The notes beneath the pieces were generated by a model. The model saw only the letters and a list, made by a program, of their open reading frames with translations. It was not told the origin of the DNA and made no database searches. The position numbers were made by a program, and so were the translations under genes. Below, piece by piece: positions 1 through 9,490 of a DNA stretch of 64,000 bases (within the stretch, counting starts at the first letter, position 1; the number at the start of each line of letters is the position of its first letter). This DNA comes from Cunninghamia lanceolata (lineage: Eukaryota > Streptophyta > Pinopsida > Cupressales > Cupressaceae). The stretch is from NCBI GenBank assembly GCA_027924645.1, contig BSBN01000233.1, positions 12,232,501 through 12,296,500 of the forward strand, written 5' to 3'.

Positions 1-699
1 ATCCTTCTTGATTTTCTGTATGTTTTCCATTAATTGGCTTAGTAGTAGTTCGCAGAGATCATATTCTGCATTCTTTCTTAACATTTCATAAGCAGTGTAT
101 ATTGCAGTTCCGGATACAGAATTCTCCCTGCTGGAGTGATAGATTTTGTATCCTATTATCATTGATGCATATTTGATATCCGGATCGGAGATGTCTTCAA
201 TGGTCATTGCCCTTTTGTCAAATTTTGATCCGGTGGCCTCAGTTACAATGTTGTTCTTGACAGATTTGAGGATAGGTACTCCTCCGGAAGAGTATAGGCC
301 AGTTACTGCTCTAATTGCCTCTTTTGTGATCTTGCAGGGTCTATCTAGCCATAGAAAGTTGTCATGCATTCTGCTCAGTACATACCGGACCCATTCATCC
401 TCTTCAAAACAGGGGAAATGAATAAATTGCTCAAATTGTTTCTTCTGAATATCCTTATACTCTGGTTTAAGCTCAAAAGCATTGTCAATCAGCTGCTTGT
501 GATAGAGGTCTCTTAATTTGAATTCCCCAAATTCCTCAATGTTTGCATGTATGTAAACCCTAATGTCTTCGGTGTGTAAAACTCCGTGGGGAACACTAGA
601 GAAGGCTCCTAGTGGGTCTACCTCCAATGATTTGTAGGGATGTTTCTTGAATGAGGGGCGAGGTCTATTAGAGATCTTAACTATGTTTGGAGTAGCCAT
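1..699 (-). CDS. Element A ORF2, unrecognised protein, open at window edge
   Basis: Reading the minus strand from the ATG at 699 gives 233 codons with no stop, running off base 1. An in-frame TGA lies one codon before this ATG, so the start is well bounded. The product begins MATPNIVKIS, is mixed in charge and soluble-looking, and has no signal peptide or membrane helix. Noticeable stretches are a Trp/aromatic block near residues 92-118 (FIHFPCFEEDEWVRYV, then NFLWLDRP) followed by ITKEAIRAVTGL near 124-135. I do not recognise a catalytic motif; it does not look like gag, protease, integrase, reverse transcriptase or RNase H. It lies in the same orientation as ORF1, 652 bases downstream, so it would be an additional ORF of the retroelement. 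A captured host gene or a plant-transposon-associated domain are alternatives. Certain as an ORF, unknown as to function. Confidence 0.75.
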   Translation of the reverse strand, partial: MATPNIVKISNRPRPSFKKHPYKSLEVDPLGAFSSVPHGVLHTEDIRVYIHANIEEFGEFKLRDLYHKQLIDNAFELKPEYKDIQKKQFEQFIHFPCFEEDEWVRYVLSRMHDNFLWLDRPCKITKEAIRAVTGLYSSGGVPILKSVKNNIVTEATGSKFDKRAMTIEDISDPDIKYASMIIGYKIYHSSRENSVSGTAIYTAYEMLRKNAEYDLCELLLSQLMENIQKIKKD

Positions 700-1351
700 T
701 CTTCAAAGATTTGCAGTGAGGTAATGAAAAACGGAGAATACCTTATGCGCCTTCGGTTTGCACGGAGTGGTTGGATTGATTTCTTTATCCAATAGCTTCG
801 GCAGGAGATCCTTGGTGTGCTTGAAGAACCTTGTTGCAGAGCTCCACTTTTCGCTTCTTCTCGAGTGCAGAATGAGCAAATGACCTTTGAGAAATCCCTT
901 AAATTGCTCCGCGAACCCTAATACCTGTCTGCAATAAATGCTTCACCTACATCATTCCGGTTTGCCTTGTCTGGATAGCTTGGAGTATCCCGGATTAGTC
1001 CTGATCTGTGGATATCATCCGGATCTTTCAATCATGAATAAATCGAGGTAGCATATTACAAGATCATCTCAAACACTCTGTCCAATCCGCAGAACAAGAT
1101 AGTGCATTTCCGGATCTTTCCGGACCTTTTTGTAATCCTTTATCATACCGGAGCATCTCCCTGAACAGGTCTTATTTGATCGATCACAGCTTCTTCATAA
1201 CTTCATGCGGACCTCTGAAAACTTGACTGAAGTATCTCAAGATTCATATCTACAAACCCTTTGATCCGCATCTTGTGCCACATCCGGCACCACTTGTTTG
1301 GCTAGGGGAACAAGATTTTCTTTGAGTCTCCCCCTGAGCCTGAGCTCACTT
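700..1351 (-). other. Spacer between ORF1 and ORF2 of element A
   Basis: This 652-base stretch has stops in all three minus frames when read by eye and no recognisable domain. It holds a purine-rich GGGGGAGA tract just after ORF1 (around 1331-1338 on the plus strand as its complement) and many CCGGA/GCGGAT motifs. It could carry a subgenomic promoter, splice acceptor or ribosome-entry signal for ORF2, but nothing specific is visible. Confidence 0.4.
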
Positions 1352-2530
1352 TTAATTTCCGGAAGAAATATCAGCACCAGAGTCTGGTGCGGATCCAACC
1401 TCTACATTCTCTGAACTTTTCTTCACCCAAATCTTGCTCATCTGATTCCTAACCTCATCCGCATTCATCTTTTGTTTACCCTTGTCTTGATTCTGATTAT
1501 ACACCGGACCTCTTTTGTCCTGATTCTTGTTTCTGCAGACTTTAGCATTATGACCGGACCTATTGCAGATTTGGCAAATAACATTTCTTTGCATATTTGA
1601 CTGATATCCTCTTGATCTGCATTGATTTGCCATATGACCTATTCTATTGCATGTGAAGCATCTACCTTTGAATGATTTGTTTACTTGTATAATTCTGCAT
1701 TCATGGGATTTGTGTCCATACCTTTTGCAGTTGAAGCACTGTCCGGAGAAGGATGAATTATTCTGATTCATTCTCATTCTGCACTGATTAGCTTTGTGAC
1801 CAAAGTGGTTGCAGTTGTGGCAGTATCCATTGAAGGATGGATATCTTTGAGCATTTGGCTGTCTTACCGGAGGTCTTCTAGGCCTGCTCCTTAGATTTTC
1901 TGATCCAAGATTCTTCTGACCGGATCCGGAGCTTTCTCCTTTCTCATATCCCAAGCCATACTTGTCATCTGTCCTCTTTTGACTTCCAAGAAGAACTTCA
2001 AGTTGAGCAGAACTTATCTTGAATTTCTCTTTGTATTCATTTGCTGTTTGAAGGTCTCTTTTGAGAGAGGCAATTTGATCCTCAAGTTTTCCTTCATTAT
2101 CTTTGGCATCTTCAAGATCAGATTCAAGGTGTCTGATAATCCTGTCCATCTGGTGGCATTCTTCTGATTTTTCTTTAAGAGATTGTCTTAGATTGTCTTC
2201 AGCCTTTCTTTTTTCTTCAATCTCTTGAGTAAACTTTATAGTTCCTGATTCCATTTCATGTCTTAACATAATGACTTCTTTTGATAACTTTTCACATAAC
2301 TTGGTTTGCTCAGTCAATTCTTCATTTGTATTGCTTTCTTCACTTTGTCTTGCCAACTGTTGAAGCAGCTCCTTTCTCTTTTTCATAGAGAGACTTAATT
2401 TGTCTTTTAATTCTCTCATGAATTCATCAGCCTGTTTGAGTCTTTCCTTTAATTCACTGACTTCAGAATTTGACTGTTCAAGATCCTCAAGGGCAGTCTT
2501 GAGTTGCTCCCTTAAACCATATGCATCCAT
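1352..2530 (-). CDS. Element A ORF1: coiled-coil protein with four CCHC zinc knuckles
   Basis: This is an intact 392-codon ORF starting 51 bases after the PBS. Residues about 5-185 are heptad-rich, Glu/Lys/Leu-rich coiled coil. Residues 186-232 are a Gly/Ser/Arg-rich basic linker. Four perfect CX2CX4HX4C knuckles follow at C237-C250, C265-C278, C291-C304 and C319-C332. The C-terminus is short and polar and contains DSGAD (residues 383-387), which resembles a protease active-site string but is followed by the stop, so it is probably coincidence. Zinc knuckles are the RNA-binding part of retroelement Gag, so a nucleocapsid-like role is expected and the coiled coil may drive multimerisation. The usual copia gag core seen at the start of E4 is absent. 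It is probably translated directly from the genomic RNA as its first ORF. Confidence 0.85.
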   Translation of the reverse strand: MDAYGLREQLKTALEDLEQSNSEVSELKERLKQADEFMRELKDKLSLSMKKRKELLQQLARQSEESNTNEELTEQTKLCEKLSKEVIMLRHEMESGTIKFTQEIEEKRKAEDNLRQSLKEKSEECHQMDRIIRHLESDLEDAKDNEGKLEDQIASLKRDLQTANEYKEKFKISSAQLEVLLGSQKRTDDKYGLGYEKGESSGSGQKNLGSENLRSRPRRPPVRQPNAQRYPSFNGYCHNCNHFGHKANQCRMRMNQNNSSFSGQCFNCKRYGHKSHECRIIQVNKSFKGRCFTCNRIGHMANQCRSRGYQSNMQRNVICQICNRSGHNAKVCRNKNQDKRGPVYNQNQDKGKQKMNADEVRNQMSKIWVKKSSENVEVGSAPDSGADISSGN

Positions 2531-2581
2531 TTGAAATCCCAGATCTTCCTCAAGCTGTTAGGCTCTATTAGGAGGAACTTA

Positions 2582-2593
2582 GCTCTGATACCA
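2582..2593 (-). other. Primer-binding site of element A (initiator tRNA-Met type)
   Basis: The minus strand reads TGGTATCAGAGC, the standard plant copia/gypsy PBS complementary to the 3' end of initiator tRNA-Met, two bases after the LTR end. It fixes the orientation and the LTR boundary. Confidence 0.92.
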
Positions 2594-2599
2594 ATTGTT

Positions 2600-2632
2600 G
2601 ATAACTGAGAGGGGGGGGGTGAATCAGTTATC
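2600..2632 (-). promoter_or_regulatory. PBS-proximal RNA hairpin in U5 of element A
   Basis: The minus strand reads GATAACTGA, a pyrimidine-rich loop with nine consecutive C, then TCAGTTATC: a perfect 9-bp stem ending four bases before the LTR terminus (six before the PBS). E4 has the same stem with one compensatory base-pair change, which supports a real RNA structure near the reverse-transcription start. Confidence 0.65.
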
Positions 2633-3124
2633 CTAATTATTTCCCTTGTTGAACTTTCCTTTTAATTGAAGCAGCATAAAATCAAACACAAAACATTAAC
2701 CATGAAATAAGAAACACATGACACAGTATTTTGACGTGGAAACCCTGTTAAGGGAGAAAACCACGGGGTGATTAACCCAAGAATTATTCTCTGTTAGAAG
2801 AATAGGAAATTACAAAAATGGCACTTGCCAATTAGGGCTCACTGCCCGAGCACACTGCTCACAAGAGGCCCACTGCCTACAAGAAGACACACTGTCTACA
2901 AAGTGATGAGAATCATAGTCTTGAACTGATTGGAAGCATCTGCATATGTTGGAGTTCAGTTCCGGTTAGGCTCAGTACACTGATCTGCTGCACTTCATCT
3001 TTCCTCTGTTCTTTATTCTGCTATCTTTCACATACCGGATCCTTTTTGCTACCTCTGCTCTTTCTTTGAACTTCTTCGCATATCTCTCCACATCACAACA
3101 CACTTCACAACTAAATCCATCCTC

Positions 3125-3133
3125 TATATATAT
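3125..3133 (-). promoter_or_regulatory. Putative TATA box in the LTR of element A
   Basis: An alternating TATATATAT run lies mid-LTR and is followed on the minus strand by AGAGGATGG. It is the clearest TATA-like sequence in the LTR and would place transcription start near 3095, splitting the LTR into U3 and R-U5 portions of plausible size. Sequence inspection only. Confidence 0.5.
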
Positions 3134-3655
3134 CCGCACAAGTAATTTTATCACCTTTCTAGTCGGCATCCGGAACAGTCTAGTTTCTTACAAACTCTCA
3201 TTCTGTCGGCTGAATCCTTCCTCACCAAGCAATGCGGATCAAGCATATACTTGTAGATATCATTAATCATGTCGGCCAAACATGATTCATGCCTTCACAA
3301 CTTCTGTCATCAACAGTAACCCATCCGGAAAGTAGTCTGATACTCTGCCAGTCAGTTCTTCCTCTGTTTTCACTGTCTCTCAGGAATCCGGTACTCAACC
3401 ATTCATATCTTTTTCCTTGTCCATCATCGGAGGCTAAATCCTTGGAATATACCACTCAAGGTAGTCCTCTTGACTTCCCCAAATCCGCACTGTACCAAGA
3501 CACTTCCTCTGAGAGGTCCGGACCAATCTGTCGGGCCTTGCCACATGCTCTGTTCTTCTTCACCGGATCACAACATTCTTTATTCTGACTTCCGGTAGAG
3601 ACATATCATGTCTTGCGGATATGTGGGATGACCTTTGTTGCCATCAATGACAACA

Positions 3656-4605
3656 ACCATGAATCCATATAGTGTCTCTTGCCAACAGGTTTGCCATTGT
3701 CAATTGTCACAGACAGAGATTCTAAGTTTGTGGGTCACTTCTGGAGGACCTTGTGGAGAAAGTTGGGCACACAGTTGTCCTTTTCATCAACCTACCATCC
3801 ACAAACTGATGGTCAGACTGAAGTGGTTAATAGATCACTTGGAAACCTTCTAAGATGCCTTACAAAATAGCATGGTTTGGCATGGGACTTGGTTATCAGT
3901 CAAGCTGAATATGCCTACAGTGATTCAGTGAACAGGAGCACTGGTAAAAGTCCTTTTGAGGTAGTTTATGGCTTTCACCCAAGAGGGCCACTTGAACTGA
4001 AGGATCTCCAAGGATGGGATAAAAGGAATGCACTTGGTGAAGATTTTGCTGCCTCCATGAAAACAGTCCATGATCAAGTCAAGTTGCAATTGGAAAAAAT
4101 AGTCACAAAGTACAAAGAAAGAGTAGATTTGAAGAAAAGAGAGGTGCAATTCAAAGTTGGAGATTTAGTTATGGCATATCTGAGGAAAGAAAGGTTGCCA
4201 AAAGGCTAGCCAACTAAACTCTTGATGAAGAAGATTGGGCCATGCAAAATAGTGCACAAATTCGGTCCAAATGCCTATGAGATTGAGTTACCATCCAGTC
4301 TTGGTATCTCTCTAATTTTCAATGTTTGTGATCTTTTTCCTTTCAGACCCCCATTGCATTGTGAAAGTAGATCAAATGTGGTGGATCAAGATGCTGATTG
4401 GATCAAGGATTTGCCTCCAAGCAAACCTTTACAGTTGGAATGTACTCTAGATTCCAAAATTGTCAATAAGACTAGGAGAGGTGTCTACAAAGACTACTTG
4501 GTGAAATGGAAGGATCTTCCTGGCTCAGAGGCCACTTGGATGACTAAGGCAGATATCTTGAAGCATGGAATGACCCTTCAACAATTGGCAACTCAAGGGA
4601 CTTGA
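3656..4605 (+). pseudogene. Gypsy element P: integrase C-terminal half plus chromodomain
   Basis: One plus frame carries, in order, the integrase core end ([18 protein letters not shown] near 3709-3762; [20 protein letters not shown] near 3790-3850), the GKSPFEVVYG segment, the integrase C-terminal beta domain (KVGDLVMAYLRKER) and a chromodomain-like end (DYLVKWKDLPGSEATW, about 4492-4540). The family is Ty3/gypsy chromovirus, whose integrase inserts cDNA and whose chromodomain guides it to chromatin. Two in-frame TAG stops (near 3868 and 4207) disable it, and the N-terminal side was cut off by element A at 3655/3656. Protease, RT and the rest of P must lie left of the window, beyond element A. 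Confidence 0.85.
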
Positions 4606-4626
4606 GTTCTTCTTGCAGGGGGAGTA

Positions 4627-6039
4627 TGGTGCAGGAGCTCCCTATTCTAGTCATCTTTTTGATAGGTCATGTTTGGTTGTCATGTTATCCCTAAGGCTTT
4701 GAAAGCCATTTTTCATGAATTGTAATAAGGACTTGGTCCATTTGGTTGACTTGTCCAATATAGCCATTGATATGGTTGATTTGAATGTAATTACACTTAA
4801 ACATGTGGTTTCTTGTGAAGGAGGTAATCCCAATGGTTAACTGCCCTTGGATAGCAGTTGTACAGTTGGTGGAGGAGGAGAAACAGCCTTCAAGCCTTCT
4901 ATAGGTAGAACAATGTAATCACATGCCAAGAATAATGAGAATTAAAAGTTTTGGAGTGCAAAAACTATCATTTTCTACGTTTTCCTGGAAACAGTCACTC
5001 AGTACAGCTCTGTACGGACAGTAAGGAGTCTAAAACCTATGAAATGTGTTAGTACTTTGAAATACCTTTCATTTGAGTGTAGTTAGGCCTCTTGAAACTT
5101 CCTGTGTTGTTATAATCAAATCGATTTGTGCAAACTGGTCTAAAAACCCTCAAAACTAGGGTTTTGTGGAAAAATGAGTGATTTCTCCTCTATCCTCTGA
5201 AAGACATTAACCATTTTTAGTAGGATGGAGGGAGATAGAGTAGATTTCATGTTTTTGTTGCTTGTTAGGTTTGCACTCCTCACTCCAAGGCACTTGGCAT
5301 GATTCTAACTAGTCTACATAGTGACTAGTTAGTGTGCAAATGGTGGAAATCGGTATGGTTTCAAGGAACAGTCAAGAGATCGACCAAATGGATGATGTAG
5401 TTGGTGTTTGTAGATGAAAACAGACCTTTACAGGTGGTTGTTTAATCCTGAGCAAGTGAATGTGACACATTTGCTTTGTAAAGACCCCAAATTAGGCCTA
5501 TTCCCTAAAGAGAAGAGTTCATTGTCATTGGACGCCTGAAATAGAGTATGGCCCTGCAACTTGGTAGACTGTTGTATGTCCATAATAGGTATCTGAATGT
5601 GCAAAGAGACTAGTTTGTCCTTTGGAGGTTTGAGGAGTTATCCTTGGATTAGCTGATCTCAAGGGCTACAAGGGATAGGTCTCTTTAGGCACTGTCATAG
5701 TGCAGTCATATTGTAGTTTGTTGTCCACTGTCCTTGAAGGTACAGAAATAGGTTATTGGGTTAGAGACCATATGTTGGTCATGTACTTAACAAGTTTGGG
5801 TTGGTTGTAGTGTGAGATCCTATTGGTAGGGGTATTGGTAGTTTGGTGTTGGCCTAGAAAGTGTGTGTGTTTGTTGGTTGGGTTGAGTAGAGACTCCCCA
5901 AAAGAGAGTTGAGCAGTCTATGTGGGTGGACACTAGGGTGTGGTCCCATACTAGGTCAGTCTCTTGAATAGCCTTGTATAGGCTTGTGTTAAAAAATGTT
6001 TGGAAGTTCTTGTGAAGGAAACCTTGAATTCTAGGTTCA
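4627..6039 (+). repeat. 3' LTR of gypsy element P (right end approximate)
   Basis: A polypurine tract (4615-4626, GCAGGGGGAGTA) follows the chromodomain stop and leads directly into TGGTGCAGGAGC, a typical LTR start. No coding potential follows for about 1.4 kb. The right end is placed at a CA at 6038-6039 because minus-strand gag reading frame of another element begins immediately after. The second LTR is not in the window, so the end and any TSD are unconfirmed. Confidence 0.55.
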
Positions 6040-6948
6040 TTGTGTGAATAAAACCAAACAACCCCAATATCTTTGCATCACCCTCACAAGCATGGTGAAG
6101 ATACTCCTCATTAGGTGTTGTTTAAAAATTTCAGCAACATCAACTTCTTGGGCTGTCATAGATACACCTTTCCTCATGAACTCATCAAGACTTTCTACTT
6201 CAATGCTCTCATGCTCTCTTGCAAAGTCTCCTAGTAATCTATCAATCCTCTTTAACTCCTCAAATGGAGTGGCATCTTCAAGGTCTTCATCAAATGAAAG
6301 ACTTGCAAATTCCAACACTCCATGCTCATTAACTTCACCAAAACAAATCTCAGCTTCACTAATTTCTACTATAGTCTTCCCCAAATCAGCTAGCTCCTCT
6401 GTGCATGCCTCTTAATTTGTAACCTTGTTGTCATCATACAGAGGCTCAAACTCATGTCTTCCAGCTAGTTCATCTTCTTTGTTCTTGCATTGGTGGTTAG
6501 GCTCCCAAGAATCTTTACATAGAAAACAAAGATTTCTTCTCCTGATTTCATTCTTGTTGTCCTCTTTCTTTCTTAAAAAGAGTGAGTTCTTGTTCTGTTG
6601 GCTGGAAGGTGATGTCTTGGAATAGCTCTTGGCCCTTGCCATTGGAGTAGGTAACTCAGACTTCCATAAAGACATTTTCTCCTCTTCCTTCCTTATCCTT
6701 TGTATGTATTCTATAAGGCTCTTTTTGTCAGGATCCCCCTTGATTCTTTGCAAGAAAGCATCCCAAGAAATTTGATGCTTAAAGTCATCTGGAAGTCCTT
6801 GGTACTCATGAATAATCTTTGTGGCCTCTTGATCATACTTCCTTCAATCCAAATCCTCTTGAATTGTTCTTTCTAATTTAGTCTGACCTTGTCTAAGAGA
6901 GCTAATCAGAACATCTATCTCACTTCTTCTCCTCATAAGAGATGCCAT
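6040..6948 (-). pseudogene. Truncated gag of M1 with one CCHC-like zinc finger
   Basis: The minus frame from the ATG at 6948 reads through a helical gag core (ending ISWDAFLQRIKGDPDKKSL, near 6775-6720), a basic linker, a zinc finger CFLCKDSWEPNHQC (near 6540-6500; spacing CX2CX7HX1C, as in the CX2C...HxC knuckle of chromovirus gag) and an acidic, protease-proximal segment to 6040. Stops interrupt it (a TGA near 6842 and one at 6412-6414), but the frame is otherwise maintained. It begins about 150 bases after the PBS, as expected for gag. It ends where element P begins. Family assignment rests on the zinc-finger form and position. Confidence 0.7.
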
Positions 6949-7099
6949 GATCTCACATTCACTATATAATTCCTTTCAATTGCCACACATTGAACACACA
7001 TGTAAGTGTTGATCACCCACATGCAAGGCTGAAAACTAACTTGCACTTGAAGAACTGCAAGGAATGAGTAGAAACCCAAATAGGCTAGCAAGATCACCA

Positions 7100-7111
7100 G
7101 CTCTGATACCA
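7100..7111 (-). other. Primer-binding site of M1 (initiator tRNA-Met type)
   Basis: The minus strand reads TGGTATCAGAGC, six bases after the LTR end at 7118. It sets the orientation of M1 and separates LTR from leader. Confidence 0.85.
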
Positions 7112-7117
7112 CTATAA

Positions 7118-9490
7118 TGTACTACACCAATTTTTTTTTAACCCACAAATATTGCTAACTTCACTATGCATGCATTCTATCAAACACTTTGCATTTTGCT
7201 TGATAAACTAAAATTCCTAAATTGCATGCTTAGACCAACTTGTTCCAAGGTTTCTTTTGAACATATGTTATTCATAAACATCAGACAACTTAAAGTTAGA
7301 TAAGAGGAATTTTAACAAATAGTTTGTATATAGCTTGTCAAACAATATCTCTAAGTAATGACTATAAGTTTATAGCATGAATCAATCATCATAAATTCCA
7401 GATTTACATAGTGACATTGGGTCAAATAGTTTGTAGCCTTCCAATACCTAGCTAAAACTGCATTAAGAGAAACTCCAACACTACTGTATAAAATCAGAGT
7501 TACATATAACATAAGAATCAATATGTACTGACCTCGGAAGGGAGTATACATTGCATATGATATTGTTCTAAATCTCATAACTACTGTTATAATACCCATA
7601 AAATTAGAACTGTAGGGTCTGCTAACACCAAAATAGCTAGTCACTAAAGATAAATCATGTAAGCTAATGAAGATGGAATATAAGATGGAAAACACACCCT
7701 AACTGTTGATATCATTCCCTACTGATAACCAAGACAAATCAAGTCTGAATGCTCATCTGAAACATGCATAAAATTCCCTAATGATTGAGAAAGAAGCACC
7801 AAAACACCACTAAAAATAGTTGATAGAGAACTCTATACACTCTACCCATATTACTGAGAATACTATTGTAGAACTAATAAACAGGTCTAGAATGGTGAGT
7901 AGGAACAAGTTGGACAAACAAGAAATGTTGGATACTTCTCCTTGCAGGTGTACAGTCTCTTGCCCAAAGTATACCAATTCCCAAATGTTTTCAAAACCAA
8001 ACAACTACAGCAGCCCCTAACTGAAGGGTTCAACCTTTAATAGATGTGAGATGATGGCTTCAAATCTTGTTAAAACCATAAAATAAACCAAACATGGATT
8101 GATCCTTTTAAAGGTGTGGTGGAGCTCTCACATGAAATAAAATTGCATAGGAAAATCGAATAAATTCTTGAACAACTTCTTTAGTGGAATAGTGGCCCCA
8201 CCGTTACCCACCAAAAAACAATATTGAAACGCCTTCTTTAAACTTAATTTACCACAAATTTGCCTTTGTTAATTCAAGCAGCCAAATATGAAATGAGAAT
8301 GGCATTTTAAAGGGTGCAATTCACTTTGCTAAATCCATGATTTTCATTATTCTTTGGAATTGCCTTTTCCAAGGGTATTCGCTCCATTTGAAAATTATAT
8401 CATCATGATTATTCCAATGCCCTACACCATGGAAAATCAAAGATGACCTGCCAAAGCATGGTATGACTGAAAGACATGTACGACTAGTAACTAGGGAAAA
8501 TGGTACATATAGGATTTTGAAGCCCTTAGCAATATTTATTTCTATATATTTGTTATACCTCAATGCACACACTGCACATCAATCTTCATTAACAAATCTT
8601 CACATAAAATATAAATTTGTATTTCAAAAGCACCCACAACACTTACACAATCCCCCCAAAAAAATCTCAATCCAAAATGATCAGAATCTAATCAAAATAT
8701 GACAAACTCCATGATAGCACAATGTGATTTCTATGTGAAACCACCATTACCAGCTAGGGTGGATCTCTCACCACTAAAACTGATCATCTCCAAGAGAGTT
8801 TTTGTGCTCAAGAAGGAAAATGGAAGAACACACAAGTTCAATCTAGCAACATAACAATATCAAATCAATAGCCTCCTTTCAAATGAGCTCTCATTCCCCA
8901 TTTATAACTTTTTGAGAGGAATATATTATTATTTTCCTTTTAACTCTTCATATTTCTTCTCTCAAAAAGACCTTTTTTGAAATAATAATAATATATCATA
9001 TGTGAGGCCCCTTTTTAAGTGTCTATCATTTAAAACACTTAATTACCTTTCTAATGAGCTATAACACTTATGTACTTTTTAATTATTTTCATCCTTAGTA
9101 GACTTAAATGAAAATAATAATTAAATAGCTCATTAAATCACCTGACTTTACAGAAAATCACAAACTTAGGTGGACTACAAAATAAACCATACCACTACCT
9201 TCTATAATGTTTGGGATGAAGAACGATGTCATCTAGGTGACTTACTATAAATAGATAGCTCCTCCAAGAATCTTGGAAAGCAATCCAGAAGCCTGATCAA
9301 ACATCTGAAAGATGCACAACCATTCCAAGACATCACTGAGCTCAAAGCCAAGGCAAAAACATCACAAATAACTAAACTTATACTCTTGACAACAAATAGA
9401 ACTCCCTTACCAACCCAGATAGCCTACAGAAGCTCAAGGGAATAGGTTATTGGTCACAAACTTGGCTAGATGCTAAATGGGGACATTACA
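7118..9490 (-). repeat. LTR of M1, about 2.4 kb
   Basis: The boundaries are TGTACTACACC on the plus strand at 7118 and GGGGACATTACA ending at 9490, i.e. an LTR beginning TGTAATGTCCCC on the minus strand. Its short ORFs (for example 7351-7695 and 8321-8572) are not family-like and are treated as noise. It contains two strong AT-rich inverted repeats (about 8917-8997 and 9052-9135). A purine-rich GTGAAGGAAA lies just outside its U3 end. No second copy is in the window. Confidence 0.6.
8917..9135. repeat. Paired inverted repeats in the M1 LTR
   Basis: Arms ATATATTATTATTTTC (about 8919) and GAAATAATAATAATATAT (about 8978) face each other. A second pair, TAATGAGCT (9052-9060) and AGCTCATTA (9127-9135), brackets TTAATTATTTTCAT and ATGAAAATAATAATTAA. 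A shorter AAGTGT/ACACTT pair lies between them (about 9017-9040). The U3 RNA or single-stranded DNA could fold back extensively. Confidence 0.65.

Larger units (their letters stand above)
1..3655 (-). mobile_element. Element A: copia-type LTR retroelement, 5' part only
   Basis: On the minus strand the order is LTR (3655 to 2596), a two-base spacer, an initiator-Met-type PBS (2593 to 2582), ORF1 (2530 to 1352) and ORF2 (699 to beyond base 1). Its upstream end abuts gypsy integrase sequence at 3656, so it is inserted in that gene; the other flank and its TSD are outside the window. Both ORFs are uninterrupted, unlike all other elements here, and the region keeps many CCGG and CpG sites, which suggests a recent insertion. 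No protease, integrase or reverse transcriptase is visible in the part seen. U5 resembles that of copia E4. Whether pol lies further along is unknown. Confidence 0.8.
2596..3655 (-). repeat. 5' LTR of element A
   Basis: On the minus strand the LTR runs from TGTTGTCATTG (3655) to ...TATCAACA (2596), about 1060 bases. The inner end is fixed by the PBS. The outer end is inferred from TG...CA termini and from gypsy integrase coding sequence resuming at 3656. The U5 part (about 2690-2900) shares order and wording with the E4 LTR: a GCAGTGAGCCC stretch, then a GTTAATC...TTTTC(T)CCCTTAAC...GTTTCCAC stretch. Only one LTR is in the window, so its age cannot be estimated here. Confidence 0.7.
6040..9490 (-). 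mobile_element. Element M1: minus-strand gypsy element, 5' part
   Basis: Minus-strand order is LTR (9490 to 7118), spacer, PBS (7111 to 7100) and gag (6948 to about 6040). The gag is cut at about 6039/6040 by the LTR of element P, so the remainder is presumably left of the window beyond P and A. LTR ends are TGTAATGTCCCC and ...GTAGTACA, giving inverted TGTA/TACA termini. Confidence 0.65.

Noticed and set aside
146..421. 91-codon plus-strand ORF
   Set aside because: It is antisense to the longer uninterrupted minus ORF2 of element A and has no motif.
1352..1400. DSGAD at the end of ORF1 as a protease active site
   Set aside because: The stop follows seven residues later, leaving no room for the rest of a retropepsin fold.
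7100..7111. tRNA gene fragments at TGGTATCAGAGC sites
   Set aside because: Only the 12-base PBS is present; no cloverleaf can be built around it.
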